Shown: piece after piece, positions 49,833 to 63,670 of the stretch
How positions within the stretch are numbered: position 1 is the stretch's first letter
Layout: every line of letters begins with the position of its first letter
Source of the DNA: Ichthyophonus hoferi
Lineage: Eukaryota; Opisthokonta; Ichthyosporea; Ichthyophonida; Ichthyophonidae
Reading direction: 5' to 3'
DNA: 64,000 bases
Assembly: GCA_002751075.1 (NCBI GenBank)
Contig: NAOQ01000024.1
Coordinates: 243,065 to 307,064, forward strand
The notes under the pieces: generated by a model
Told to the model about the DNA's origin: nothing
The model's database searches: none
The model's input: only the letters and a program-made list of their open reading frames with translations
Program-made: the position numbers and the translations under genes

Positions 49833-52800
49833 TGATCAGAAATTTTGATCAGAAATCACGATTACAGTAAAGCACATGAACCATCAAGGTTTTTAATTAA
49901 AATTGCATGATCTAATGATTTAGGTGTGCTAAAAATAACTGGAATATTGACGTATTCTATACCCCAGCAAGGCATGCATCATAACCAATGCATGAAGTAA
50001 TACTATTATTATATGGTTCAGCTTTCCACACATAAATACATTAACAGGTGAGAGTGTTATCTTAATAACTTTATTACGCACATTTTTATTGTAGAAAATG
50101 CTACATACTTTGCACTCCTATATAAACGATGAATTAAGTCCTGAATTAATCAGGAATTCATTCTACCATATGATCTTTTGGGTAATCATTGAATAATATG
50201 TTGCTGACGACATGTTATACAACAGTTAGGCCGAGTTCTTGTTCGGCAAGATGTTTATCTCAAATGCTTACTACATTGTTAGCTAGTATTGACCTGAACC
50301 AACAATTATATAACCAACAATTGCAGACTTAACCTGGGTTATAATTTTATAGTATATAACAATAAAGTTACATACATAATATTTATTTGTTTTAAGAAGT
50401 AGCAATGACAGTTAAGAAAAGATATATTTCAACTCTCACTGTTTCACGATTCAAGCGTAAGACTGCCCCAGCAACCACAACTAAATTGGAATCCATAGGG
50501 GAAAAAAAGCAACAAGCACAGTTCTCCTCTGATACTAGTGACAATGAAACATCAAGAAATCTACCTGAGGACTTTGCCATTACCACAATTCCAGAGGTAA
50601 GTAAAGGAAAACAAGAATGGCATATTGCAATTGACAGTGAAACAGAGTTCATATTGAGTAGTGAAGATTTCGATACTTTCCACTCCTGCCCTAGTCCACT
50701 GCTTATCCATGATTTTGTGAAAACTCTACTACCAAACCGATCTTGCCATTAGGATCTCCAAATTGACTGTCTGTGGCTAAGAAACATGCTTTGTTGGTTA
50801 TTCTGATAACATGAATGGCTGGATCATTCTACGCTGGAAGCTTTTTTGAACTTCCATCCACTATCATTATGCTTTTTTTGTGGATGTATTCCCTCAAAAC
50901 ACACAAAACAAAACATTCCTCAACCATCCTTTTCTATCAAAACTTTTCTCCTTGTCAATGAAGCTGATGATTTTGGCATTATCCCTGTCAATATGTAGCC
51001 TGAAGTTATTTTCTTACCCTTAGAAAACATACAATTTTAGAGAAAGTATGCCCTCAGCATGGATTCTTCCTCATCATTACTTACCTTGCCATCATTTCCT
51101 AGATGCGTTATGCTGGTTCCTAAATTTTTTAGGCAAGGCATAACAAGAAAGAGGGCTTAGATCATCATACCATGCCCCATACCAAATAAACTCTCTGTTA
51201 TATGCAATACCAACTGCCATGCACTACCAACATATAGTAAGCAGAAATATGGTTAGCACTAAAACTTGGCGCATGTTATGGTCAACCTAGTAACTCCCAC
51301 TTCCACATCTCTTCTCAATGCAGAGTTCTCAGACTAATAATTACAAGAAGGTAATGCATGACTACAAAAAAACATCATAGTACACTACTATGTACACTGA
51401 ACCAACCACCATCAACAAGTTCCATATGTGGACCCTTGTACCATGGGAGGTTGGTCCCTGAAACCACTACAATTCTACACAGCCTATGGGTCTACCATGG
51501 AAATAAGACCAAATTGGGGCTGTCAATCAATACAAAGCCCACTTCTGTGCTCAAGGCAGTATGGAGATAATGAACATGGATTTGTTTAACTTATCGTCTC
51601 CTATAACCAGCTTTATCATCATCAGAATGCTAATTGCAATTACTGCAACTCACTAATAAACGCTATCACAACTTGACATCTGATTTGCCTACCTAAATAA
51701 TATATTTCCAAGCCCTGTATACAGGTACCAACCACCATTCATAGAAAATTCTGCAAATCCAAAGTGGACCTGTAAATTCTCCAAATGTCTCTATGGCCTA
51801 CAAATTAGTAGTCTCTGCTGGAATGAAACACTTGACAACTTCCCACACACCCAGGGCATGCACCTAACAGATAAGAACTCCTACCTCTAAATTTTATACC
51901 CCACCAATTGATTCCTAGCATTATTTTTCTATGTTGATGACGTTCTCGTTATTTTTAAACATCCAGAAGACAAGGTGACTCTTCCCAAAGCATTCCCTGA
52001 TTGTTTTCCCACCAAGAATAAAGGATGGCCCACTGACTTCTTAGGATATACCATTCAAAAATACGATGAAAACATCAAATTATCTCAGGTTGGCTATATC
52101 AAAGATTGAGTCAACTCCTATGGTTAGAAACATATCCAGTCAACCTGCCCCCCTATTCTACCAAAGCACACTGAGGAGGCCACCAATCCTACCAATAAAT
52201 TAAAACTATATAACATTACTGTTTACCAGATGTTAGTCAGGTGTTTACTTTGAATTGCAAAATTCAGCTCTCCTAAATGTCAGTTTGCAGCGAATTACCT
52301 CGCCCAGTGTACTGGGAAACCAATGAAAGCCATTTGGGAAATGGTTATGCACCCCTTTAGGTATCTTAGAATGACAGCTGGAAACTGTATCATTTATGAT
52401 AGGGCATCTATCACAATAACGACCTTCTCTGACGTATATTTTGCAACCAATTCATGCGTATCATTTAACAGATCAGGATTTATTATCTATCTGGCTGGAA
52501 GACTCATTGTCTGGCTTTCCAAAAGGCAGCATATTGTGGCACGTTCAACTACTGAAAGTAAATAAATAGATTGCTATGTCAAAAATCTGTTAGCAGATGT
52601 CTTATATTGCCCAACTTCAGGACTGCTATGCATTGGTATTGGGTATGTAAGATTATATACAGACAACCAGTTAACCATATGACTTGCTGAGAGGAATTGT
52701 TTTCCCAAGGAGCACAAGACATATCAAAATAAGATACTGGTATATTTAAGACTGTGTGACCAACAAAGAGGTTAAGATTACTCTCTTCCTAATGGAACTT

Positions 52801-53040
52801 GTGGCACCTGACTGCTTGACAAAGGTAATGTCACCTACCAACTACAAAAGTGCAAATGTACTCATGTAAATGTTTGAACCTTAGTTTTTTCCAAGCATCA
52901 TGCTTTGTATACCATCTACAAGGAGATGTGATGATTAAAACATTTGATTAGGAATCACAAACATAAGTAATCATATGAACCATCAAGATTTGTAATTAAA
53001 ATCATACAAACACTTAAATGAGATGATTTTTGGGGTTTAA
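49833..53040 (+). mobile_element. Decayed Ty1/Copia-type LTR retroelement (fossil)
   Basis: A direct repeat of about 100 bp, beginning TGTTATGATCAGAAA at 49833 and TGTGATGATTAAAAC at 52928, brackets the element. It shares the block CATGAACCATCAAG and the following TAATTAAAAT, and marks the two LTRs. The right one is recognisable only to about 53040. Inside, in the order of the Copia pol region, are a YKAHFCAQGS-type reverse transcriptase entry (about 51510), the YVDD polymerase box (about 51930) and a Ty1/Copia RNase H part (about 52430-52560). The pol region is broken many times and the LTRs have diverged strongly, so the insertion is old and not active. A stretch at about 50330 (CTGGGTTAT) is a weak match to the initiator-tRNA primer site used by Copia elements. 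An open frame at 50405-50752 lies where the leader or gag region would be, but shows no gag motif. Confidence 0.8.
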
Positions 53041-56000
53041 AGACAAAGCAATTTTAGCCAGAAGCCTATTTATGGCCAAAAGAAGCTAGCTAATACGGTT
53101 TGTTTGTAGTTTCAAAAAAGTCATGGAGGATTTGTTGGAGAAGAAAACCTGGGTGGGGTTGAATTCAGACTCTAAAGACATCCACGTCATGCAAAATTTA
53201 GCTGGAGTATTTAGTACTTAAGGAAACACAGATATATCTGTATCGAGTAACAGTTTAATATCTGCAACCAATGGTCAGTACATGTTCATAGACAACACTT
53301 CTAAACCCAGTAGTATCTGCATTGATTCTGACACTAGATTATATTATCTTATGTTCATTGAGATATCGGTATTTCTAATTTTTTCTAAGTTATAATCGCT
53401 TAGCCAATTGTGTTTATACTGAACTAAGAAAGCTACAATTACTGTAATGTATACCTCTAAATAAATCACATTTACACACACATGTAGAAGCTTATGTGAT
53501 AAAATTACTAGACTCATTGAAAGGTAGATTACTGTGCAAACTTATTATGCTAAACACTCTGCCACTAATGATTCATTATTTAATAATTAAAATGTTATAT
53601 AAAAATATAATACATGTTAACTATATTTGATAAATATTTCTTACATTGGTTTTTTGTTGTTGGGTAGTAAAATCTCTTTCTTTTTTTGTTGAAAGTTTGA
53701 AAATAATTCTTTGGTAGGTTTTTAGTCACATTGAAAGTGCCTGAAGTTAATAATATTCCAATTTTTTCTTTTTCAATAAAGGGGTATGCGTTCTTTTGTG
53801 GCAAGAAAAGGCAAAACAAATTTTATCTCTAAGTTTTGTATTCTCTGCAGTAATGAGAATAACCTTAAGTACATGATTCTTTCAATACTAAAATTTTATT
53901 TCAACTATGAACTATTCCTATCTGGCTCTAACTGAGGGTCTGGGGTTTTAATATAGAGGCCAGAGTACTGAAACTTTGGCCAAGCTTTAAGGTTTGCCTT
54001 TCATTATTTATTCATAGCTACATTTCATTATTGCTCTAACTTTATTACTTAATGTTAACATATGTTGGAAGTATTAGGGTGGCTGTATGTAGCCAGAGTT
54101 GACATACTAGCAGATGTAGTGACAAGTTCTGTGTTACTAGAAACACTCAATGCTGTAGATTCGATTGGGATTTTATATGAATCCAAGTGTGGTGCTACTG
54201 CCTTCTTATCAGTAGTGAGTGAACTGTTCAGTGCTAGTTAATCAGTTAATTCACTCAATTTGCTTAGCTGAGTTTCTGATATATTCAGTTGAGCATTGAA
54301 AGCAGAATCTTGTATTGGTATTATTGATATGAGTTTAGTTGATTATGGTAGTCAAGAGCTCTAATGCCCCCCTGCAGAGGGGCTGTTAACTCTAGGAGAG
54401 ATCTTTTCTTGATTCGTTTTGTAACGGGAAAGACAATGTGGTTTTAATTTATATTGTTGCTTATATGCATGCTATTTGTCATGTTTACCTAGATATGTGT
54501 AATACGCTTATATTAAGATTAATAAAGGGCTCAGTATTTTTTACAGGTCTAAGTTTTCTTAGATGTTTATTCACCTCCCCCCCCCCCCCTCATACTGTAT
54601 CCTGTACAGCATTATGTAGATGTTGGTAAGGAATCTAGATTCACACAATGGTTTAAACTAATAATGATTTAGATTAATATTATTAGAAATTGATTGTTAT
54701 CAGATTTACAATCTATATGTTGCAAGTTGATTGGCTGATCAATCAATTGATTATATCACTAGAGCCATGTAAATATAAGCTTTAATCATAAACTGAGTGT
54801 AAATAGCTAAGCTAGGATATTGGTAAGGATTATTATAAAGTATGATTTAAGATAGGAATAAAGATATAAGTATTTATGCCCATACATGTTATTATATTAA
54901 GTAATAATAATAGTAATCTATAGCAGTTAAAGTAGTGGTTACCACCATTAATGTAGAGGCCTGTGTTCAAATCCATAGATTGGGTACAATATAAGTGGTC
55001 AGGGTCCGGGACATAAATCCAGATGATTCTCCATCATTCTATAGTAATATAGATGTGGGATATTAAGAATGTGTTGTCATACCGTTTGGATACTGGAGAA
55101 CAATAATGAATAAGACTTGGTACCAAAGCAGGCTTTGTTATGAAAAGACTTGGTACTCATAAATTCCCATCTATACCGCGTTAATTAATTACCTTGGGCT
55201 AGGAGATTAGTGCAATTGATATATCGGGAATTCTAACAATATATCCCCAAAAGTACAAATTTGATCTCAACTTATATTGAAGAAACCTCAATGTGGTTTC
55301 AGAAACTTCTGCAATAAAGTTCTAAAACTTTATTACTTAGATGTTTAAGTTCTGATTGCTATGCTGTACCTCTTTTTAAACACTATTATGGACAGACAGA
55401 ATTTAGTGTACTGTATTGCTAGGCCCACCACCCACATAGAGGCATAAAACTTGAATTAAAAAATTCTCACTCAGAAAACACCATGTTAGCTATGTAGTAC
55501 AACACGTTTGATAAAGGTATAAAATTACATCAGGCAGTATACAATCACTTAATTATTTTGGTGATTCAATAGAAATAATCCTTGTTTCAATAATTATATT
55601 ATCACAGATACGGTCAAAATTCAGTTTTCTGTTACCAATGGAAATATATATTGGTCTAAAACACATCACTATAATTTGGAAAACAAATTCAAGTTATATT
55701 TATATATCATATTCCAATCTGTTCAGGAAAGAATATAAAAGAATATAATATATACCTTTAGATATAAACAAAATAAGAGAATACTGGCTACCAGCATCAT
55801 AATATGACAGTAGTCCAGATATGGACACTTACATTGAATCCTTTTTCTATTCTGAATCTCTCATTAAATAAATAGTATAGCATGTGTACCACATTTTCAT
55901 GTATCTCATTGCTGAATCACTTTTAAAAAACAGACATTGGTTATAGTATTAATAGATAGAATATGAGTATATGAGTTTATATTATAAACTTTCCCGCTTA

Positions 56001-56639
56001 TACACCATTTCATACTTAGTAGAAACAGAAGCAAATACTTCCTTGATAGCTGAAGTGTAACAAAAATATAACATTGGATAATATAAATAGTCTTTATTTT
56101 TCTGTGTTATTATGGATACATAGTATCATACCACTAAATAGGAAGATTTGCATAATGACTTTGTTATAATAATTTATCTAAATAATCATGTAGGATCACC
56201 TACCTTCAAACTCAACAACCATATCATTAAAAAGTTGGTTATATATTGAATTAAATGTAATTTTTTAAAAAATCTAAAACTGTATATACTATGATAAATT
56301 TTTGTTAATTATCCTGCAGAATATATCCAGAAGGGTAACAGATTTTAACAGGTTAAATGATATTGACTAATAAACTGGTAATGTCAGATGGCAGAACGTT
56401 AGGATCATTGATAGCAATGGCCAGGTCCTTCTGTACTCAATACACTTTCTCACTGGTGTTAGGTACTAGTTCAACCCAAGCCTGTTTCTTATCAAAAAGA
56501 GTTTAAAATAAATTTAGTGTATGGTGTGTGAAAGCTAAACCCTTTCTCTTATGGTCTTGATTTTTTTTCCTAATGAATAAAGTACTGACTTCTCCATATT
56601 GAATGTAAAGTCCCTTTAATTATAGTAATGGACTACTGT
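53041..56639. other. AT-rich, gene-free stretch downstream of the Copia-type element
   Basis: No host exon is recognisable. The minus-strand frame at 53595-53819 (lysine-rich, 74 codons) and the plus-strand 59-codon frame at 54063-54242 have no family match. A run of 12 C at about 54578-54590 and a possible tRNA-like SINE head near 54930-54990 are the only distinct sites. Confidence 0.5.
54925..55020 (+). repeat. Possible tRNA-derived SINE
   Basis: TAGTGGTTACCACC is close to a box A, and GTGTTCAAATCC about 30 nt later is a good box B (pol III GTTCAAATCC consensus). The acceptor stem does not fold, so this is not a tRNA gene. A tRNA-derived SINE is the simplest reading. The body after it has no second copy that I could find here. 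Confidence 0.4.
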
Positions 56640-57118
56640 TATAATCACAAATATTAATGATTTCATACTGATTGTTAATTAATTACCATCACAGGATTTT
56701 CAAGGTCTGGGCCAATAATCATCATGCATTATGATACTACACCTATCAATGTGTAGTTGGAAGCAATTTTCCAAAGGTAGAGTTGCTAGATATCCATAAT
56801 TGTTTTCTAGACAAACAAACAGTACACTATTATATATTATTAAATATTTTTACTGCATGCATATAGATTTTATTAAGGTAGACTCAGTTTAATATATCAG
56901 AATACCTAAGTGTTAGAAGCAACTATCAAATAGTACATCAATAGTTAGCATATGATCAATAATGTCGAAACTCATACCATAGCCAACAAGGTTTAATTAT
57001 TATTAATTGTTTAGCAGATCAAAGTTAACCAAACACAATGCAACAATTAACTAAAATGCCTAGTAGGTATAGAAGGCGATAACTATGCTTGCATTAATTA
57101 ACAGTTTAATTATGGCAC
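56640..57118 (+). repeat. Dispersed repeat C, copy 1
   Basis: This stretch aligns in the same orientation with 63176-63645 over its whole length. Shared blocks include AATCACAAATATTA, AAGGTCTGG-CCAAT-ATCA, CAGTTTA-TATATCAG, AAATAGTACAT and GTAGGTATA-AAGG-GATA. Identity looks like roughly 70 percent with gaps. There is no coding potential. Confidence 0.8.
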
Positions 57119-59814
57119 ATACAACTAATTACATGACCAGCCTGGTTTTCTACTAAGTATTCCAGCAATACAAAATAAAACAAGCTTTTGGTGAGCCTCC
57201 TGAAAGACTGCCCCCATGAGTGGCCTAGTGCCTAACGTGTCCTAGGAAACCTTCAATCTACAGACAATTAGCATATTAAGTATTTTACATCTACACTACA
57301 CAAACTTTGCGACCACGTCCAGATTAACTAATGTGAGTACCCCTTCCTTGTTAATCAACAGTGATCATAACAAGTGCTTAAATTATTTGCTTATCAGTTA
57401 AGAGTCAGTTGACTTGGAATACCTTAAGGCACAGCCTAACAGTGAAAGAGAAGTTGACAATATTAGAGAAAAGTCACTATCTATAGATATAAATAAGGAT
57501 AAACCTAGTATTAACCAACTCTGCAATAAGAACTCATTTCTAGTCCCAACTAATGTTTGGAGCTTGCATATATAGTTAGGAATAGTGGGGCATTGGGCAT
57601 GGTTGCAAGCTTTGCCTTTGTAAATTATAGTTACATTCTTTACCTGTTTTGAAGTAAAGATCTAGCATGCTACTCATAATAATAGTTACATAGTTCACAT
57701 CTTCCATGTATATTTCTTCTATCAATGAATCTTCACCCATATAGTTACGTTCATTGATTGCTCTTTAAACTTTGTTTTCACTTGAGTTTGTTGAAAGCTC
57801 AACTGCTGATTAATGTTCTTTACTACTTATGGATCCTCAGACTTTGGTGGGCATTGTTGTAACTGACTTTTGTTTGACACTATTGACAGGTTTCCTGGGT
57901 GTAATCTCTCCTCTGAACACTGTCCTAGCTTTCTACTATGAAGTTTGGGTATCAAAATTAAACTTCATTGTAAACCTTATAATCAAAATCCAGACTAAGT
58001 CTATGTGTGCCGGTTACATATTTGTTACTTTAGGTCAATACCAGTGGACTATGTAATAGAAATTTGATTAATGAATAGGCATGACTTTGTTTTAACATAT
58101 TGTTATAAACAAGTTGTTAAATACTATTCCAAAGATCCTTCTGAAAACTATAAACAAATCAGCCAATGCCTATTCCAAAAATTATACATGAATTTACATA
58201 TCACATGTGCATTAATAATCACTATGTGTGCAATTCAAAACCATTGACCAACCCTATTTAAAAACCATAGTAAGTTTACACTCTAGATTGTGCTAAACAT
58301 CTTATCTTAATTGAATATAATTAATGACATCATTGGGTTTCTCAGTCTAAGTCTCAATTAACAATTAAAACCTTATTGTAAATGTTTATTAAAATATAGA
58401 GGTTTGATATTATAGAAATATTAAATATTTTGTACAAGACATCATGAAGTTTTTGGCTAAACATTGGTAGAAGTTAACATTCTTCAACAATAGTAGGTCC
58501 AACTTAAAGCTAGTCCTACTCAATCCTTATATACACTGCTTTTAAATAACTCCTTAATCTATTTGTATCACTTTGGTGTCCAAAGCTCCCTGTTAATACA
58601 AATACTGATCTAATTTAGATTGAAAGGGGGTTTCCTGTGAATTCCAGCAATTTCAACAATAATGTTTTTAAGCTTACTTGCTTAATTGATCAAGTTAATA
58701 CTTAATTAATGAAACAGTAATCATTATACTATACCTCTGAATGTATCATCCATATAGACAAACAGAAACTAATGTGATAATAGATAGATCCATTATATTG
58801 TAAGGTATGCTACAGTGTTAATCCAATATACTTAAGATATTACTAAGTCACCAAGGGCTAATTATTTTAAACAACATATGCCAGTTACTTATGATTGTAT
58901 GTTATTAACCTAACACAATATTAATCATTCAGAAAAGTATTACAATTCAGAGCAAGCAGATTGCTATCAATTAGAAAATACCATATATAATTAATTGACT
59001 GGTAAACGCATGCCAGACAGGCCAAACCTTACTATTCTATTTTCAAATAGTATAATTGGAACACATTACAATTAAAAAATGTATTCTTTAAATAAAACTA
59101 AAACATCTGCTCTACCTTAAATCTATTAAACATAAACTTATATGATCCTTTCCATGTTTTTTTTTATTAACTATAATATTATTATATGATGTCTTTCTTT
59201 ATGGTTTACAATAACCGCTTTTTATGTTTACTTCATTCAGACAAAGTAAAAAACCCCTTTTAATACAAAAATTGAAAGACTACAATTTATGTTTAAATTA
59301 TTAATAATTAATTCTTGAAATATTGTTATTGGGCTATCACTAACTATTCAAATTGATATCTTGGCTTTATGCCATAAAGTTTATATACAAGAAAAAACCT
59401 TTACAAGTGTTGCATTAATTTAGTATAGGTAAATAAATAATTATTATATTGATCCAGTTTAATTATTGCATATATTACATTATTTATGCTATGTTGTTCC
59501 TACCTAACATTGTCTTTAATCAACCAATTACTGATGTTTTAAATAAAAATAAGGTAATTTAATTCAATACACTTTGTTTAGTCTAAACGCATGTTATTTA
59601 AACTGATTATACACTGTCTCACTTTAACTAATGCACTGCAAAACTATTAACTCCAAATAAAAATGTAATTTGGTCAAAGCTCTGATAACAAGCAAATCAT
59701 GCAATTATTGGCCCATTATTAGTTAATTGCATAGTGTTCTCAATCAATTAAACTGATCTGTCAACGCATAGCCTGTGAGGACTTACATTAATGAGGTAAT
59801 TGACTAATGAACCT
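57119..59814. other. AT-rich stretch between repeats
   Basis: No supported feature. The frame at 57829-58056 (75 codons, hydrophobic middle) is open by chance as far as I can tell. It has no intron context and no known motif. Confidence 0.5.
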
Positions 59815-59951
59815 TTCAAATGAGGACACAATATTACTAGATTCTTAAGATAGGATCAGACGATTCTAGTGGGTCAAGTGGTCTTCTGTGAATTATAATA
59901 ACCAATAAGGATCTTTATGATCAGTCTCATTTACATTAATGAATGCAGCTA
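59815..59951 (+). repeat. Dispersed repeat piece A, copy 2
   Basis: This is the same element as 19918-20062, in the same orientation. The best block is AATAAGGATCTTTATGATCA, with the flanking AATGAATGCAGCTA matching AATGAACACAGCTA of copy 1. Confidence 0.75.
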
Positions 59952-60008
59952 CAATTAACAACAGTGATAGAAAAAGGTCAAAAAAGGATACAAGGAAATA
60001 GAAACAGC

Positions 60009-60216
60009 TAATAAAGGCTGGCATCCCCAGGCATATGCAGCAACCCCATAGACCCCACATATGTGTATGATATAGATATAGGCAAAAATGAATTTATTCA
60101 TAAAATAACAATTAATAAAGGCCCCAGCAACCCTGGGCATATGGCCCAACCTTGCATGCCCAACATATGTGTATAATACTGATATGGGCAAGCATAAATC
60201 TATTCATGCATTGATA
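60009..60216. repeat. Tandem dimer, 104-bp unit
   Basis: Two adjacent copies start with TAATAAAGGC at 60009 and 60113. They share CATATG, CAACC, CCAACATATGTGTAT/CCCACATATGTGTAT, GATAT-GGCAA and TTATTCAT blocks at equal spacing. The copies are roughly 75 percent identical. They are richer in G+C than their surroundings. Confidence 0.85.
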
Positions 60217-60229
60217 ATAAACTATCAGT

Positions 60230-60395
60230 TGAAGTAAAATCAAGGCTCAAGTCGACTAGAGGTGGTATGACTGGTTTCTTACAAGTAGAAAACTTGTATT
60301 GTAGGTTTTTTCTTGGCAGATTCTTAGAGTCAGAGGAAAAAATGATCTTCACCTCTTTTGTATTGCTCACAGACTATAAAATGGAAGATAATGTT
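60230..60395 (-). repeat. Third copy of the coding-like unit seen in the 48.8/49.6-kb inverted repeat (tentative)
   Basis: The minus strand has an open frame containing EVKIIFSSDSKNLPRKN and then PLVDLSLDFTS, which resembles VQVTF-YDFEKFT...LPDFVLDFTSS from 49575-49680 and the counterpart in the left arm. The likeness is at peptide level and short. The family is unknown. Confidence 0.4.
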
Positions 60396-63175
60396 TGGAC
60401 ATGCTTTCTCATCTTACAAATATTTTTCTTTGTACTGTTGTCATAATTTATGATAATCATTACTTGCAAAGTTATACAAAATTATATTTAAACACATTTA
60501 TTCGTGTATGTGATTTAACCAGTCCTGTCCTAAAACATGTACTCTGGTTATAGAGTTTCTTGGTAAATGACTGACCTGTCAGTTATACCTTAGCCTCATT
60601 GCTCAGTTCTAACAACCAAAATATCATATTGGAGTTAATGCTTAACATATATCATATGTGGAAACTCCTAATTACAACTTAATTGCTATCACTCTTTTGT
60701 AATACTCAGTTACTGGTAACTATTTTGGAATGCTTTATTCCATATAATTAATTAATCTCCCATATCCAATTAGGATCAGATACCAAACTTTGACCTCCGG
60801 TCAAGTCATTTTCAAATGTTGGAGGGTACCTAGTAATAATTACAACTGAAAAGGATTAATTATAAGTAATTATGGTTATGTTGATGTACTGCTGAACTAA
60901 CGAATGAGCTAATGTAAAATGTACTTAAATGTTAAGTCTGCTAGATTCTTAACTTTAGTGGTAGAATATTATATAACAATCATCAACTTAATATACACAA
61001 ACATATACTAACTATCTATGACTGAAAACATAAAACGTCTAACATTATAATTCTCAGACATTGATATCGAGAGTTCAAAGAACTTGACCATACCTCCCCT
61101 CCTACAATAGGATTCACAACTACTATTCCTAAGTCTCATATTTTAAACTCTACTTTCTGTTGGCTAGTCAGTCTCTTGTTTGAGGCTAGCTTTTCTCATT
61201 GAGCAGCTCTCAAAGTCTGAGCTTGACATCTTTTCTCCTTGTGAGTATTATAAAAATACTCTTTATCCTTAATTCTGTTTAAATAGCTCTCAATAACTAC
61301 ATGGGTGTCATACTTGGACATCTGTTCAATCTCATCATTGCTAACTTCATCTACGATTACTAATTAGTACTTGTGTAAGACTAGTCTAGAAGCATATGTA
61401 CACTTGCTTAAATATTATTATAATATAATTTCAATTTAAACCTCTGCACACTCTGTTTTATCAACGGTTTTTTGTATTAATAGCTACTTTTTTTTATTAA
61501 TCCCAGCTTGATTGTTTGTGAATAACTTAATTTAAATGTAATTCCAAGACTGTTAACTGTATTGTTATTAGCCAAATCAGTTATATGATTAATTTAACTC
61601 CATCTCATTGGTAATTATTCTCTACTAATTTGAGCCATTATTTTGAATCTTATATATTATTCAAATGAAATGTTTAGAAGTACATCACAATTACCATTTA
61701 CTACCACAATGTTGCTTATCAAGTTTTTAATTTTTATTCTGATATAAACTAATTTTCTACCAGATATGATGTCCTATTCCCAAACAACTTTAAACCATTT
61801 GTGTTGCAATATATAGCTAGTATGTGTTGTGTTGTTATAGTAATGAGTCTATAGTAATTTCATTGTATGTAATAAGTGTACTAAGTTAGAAAATTAAGGT
61901 ATCTTGAGAAATAATAGGCCTAGTTATGTAGCACATTAGTTTCTACTTGTCTACTCTAACGTAATAAGTTTTTGAATATAATACAACAATCAAGGCTTTA
62001 TCAATTAAGTATTAATCTGATCAATTAACTACATAAACTTAGAACAATATTGCATCAGTTCCTAACATTTGCAGGGAGTCAATAATCAATCCAAGTTGGA
62101 TCTGTACTTACATTAACAGGGTGAATTTTTGGACCTAGCTGATGTAAATAAATCAAAGATTTTTCTAGAAAAAGTGAGTATAAAGATAAAGCAGAGCGCA
62201 GAGTTGACGCTAAATTAGAGTTACTATTATTATGAGGAACTTTCTATATATTAACTTTAAAACAGCTAGATAATGTAACTGCAATTGGAAAAGATAGAGA
62301 TTGCAGTGATGATTAAAACTAAACTATATATTCAAACTTAAAGCCCTTATTTGAAACTGAATATGAGCAGTCCATTACTTTAAGTAGTATTATTTTTTGT
62401 ATTTTAATATGGTAAGTCCATTCTTTACTTATTAGAAAGATCAAATCAAGGTCATAAGAGGAATGATCTAGCTTTTACTCATTAAACCTATTCAATCTAC
62501 ATGAAAAAAAAGAAAACCTAGGTTGAACTGCCCCCCAACTCCACTGGTAAGGCCTGTAGCATGCAAAAGAATCTGGTTACAGTATTCAGTGAGCCAAAGG
62601 TTCTGCTGGCCAATACCTTGCACCTCATTGTTTTCATGAGACCTTCCCTTCTACACTTTCTTCTATCTGCTGGCCACATTTGATAACAGCTACAAAGCAA
62701 ACATTTAATATAGACTAATTAGTTCTTAACTACCACAATGTAAAATAAATATTACATCTAATTGTCAACACCCTATTATAAGTATATTTATAGAAGAAAT
62801 AATTAAAAATAAGGTTAGAGTATGTAGGGAAAGAAAAGGAATTGCTGTTGTCACCAAAAAATAAACAGTCAACTGCAAGCAAGAAGTTAATTTAAACTCA
62901 ACTTGTTCTAGAGTGTTGAAGAGGACTTAAATGAGAAAAGATATTATAGACAGCATATCTCCAAACTATATGAAGAAATCATAAAACATTGGCTCAGACT
63001 TACTTAAGGCAACAACGTCCAGACTGTAACACTTCTGATTTACAGATATCATACTCTAAGAAAATAAACTATTTTTAATTATTACTAGACTAAGTGATAT
63101 ATAGTAATAATCTTGGAAAAGAGGTTTATCTAAATGACAGATACTTACGTGAGCACTCAGTTTGTACATCTGCTA
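60396..63175. other. AT-rich stretch without recognised gene
   Basis: No exon can be supported. A patch at about 62520-62690 is richer in G+C than its neighbours and open on both strands (plus-strand reading VELPPNSTGKACSMQKN). It could be a repeat relic or an isolated exon; I recognise neither. Confidence 0.45.
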
Positions 63176-63645
63176 CAATCACAAATATTAGTAATTGCAT
63201 ATTGATTATTATTACATTGCTATTTCAGGATTCACAAGGTCTGGACCAATGATCACTGTGCACTATGACTGTATCAATCAAACTATAGTAAGAAACAACT
63301 TCTGAATGTGAAATTATATTATCAGATCCCTATAGATTTCATAAAGGTAAATAAACAATACCATATTAGATACTATTATATATTTTTACTACACACACAG
63401 ATTAAACTTAGAATCAGTTTATTATATCAGCAGTGATTATAAGTAACTATAAAATAGTACATTACCACTTAGCATATTACTAATAACACTCAAAATCAGG
63501 CTATAACCAACCAGATTTGATTAGTCCTAATTGCTTAGTAGAGTTTGGTTAATAAAACAAAATGCAACACTTAACTAGAACTTCTTGTAGGTATATAAGG
63601 TGATAGCTTTGCTAGCATTTATTCAGCAGTTTAATCATGACCTAA
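63176..63645 (+). repeat. Dispersed repeat C, copy 2
   Basis: This is the counterpart of 56640-57118 in the same orientation, of similar length. The end block CAGTTTAATCATGACC matches CAGTTTAATTATGGCA. Repeat piece B (minus strand) follows within 30 bp. Confidence 0.8.
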
Positions 63646-63670
63646 ATAATTATGAGAAATAGGACTAGAA

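Noticed and set aside
47749-50752. Idea that the 47.7-kb and 50.4-kb frames are mirrored copies of one larger palindrome
   Set aside because: Both are Ser/Thr/Asp-rich and roughly symmetric about the inverted repeat, but their nucleotide sequences do not align convincingly; shared composition is a simpler explanation.
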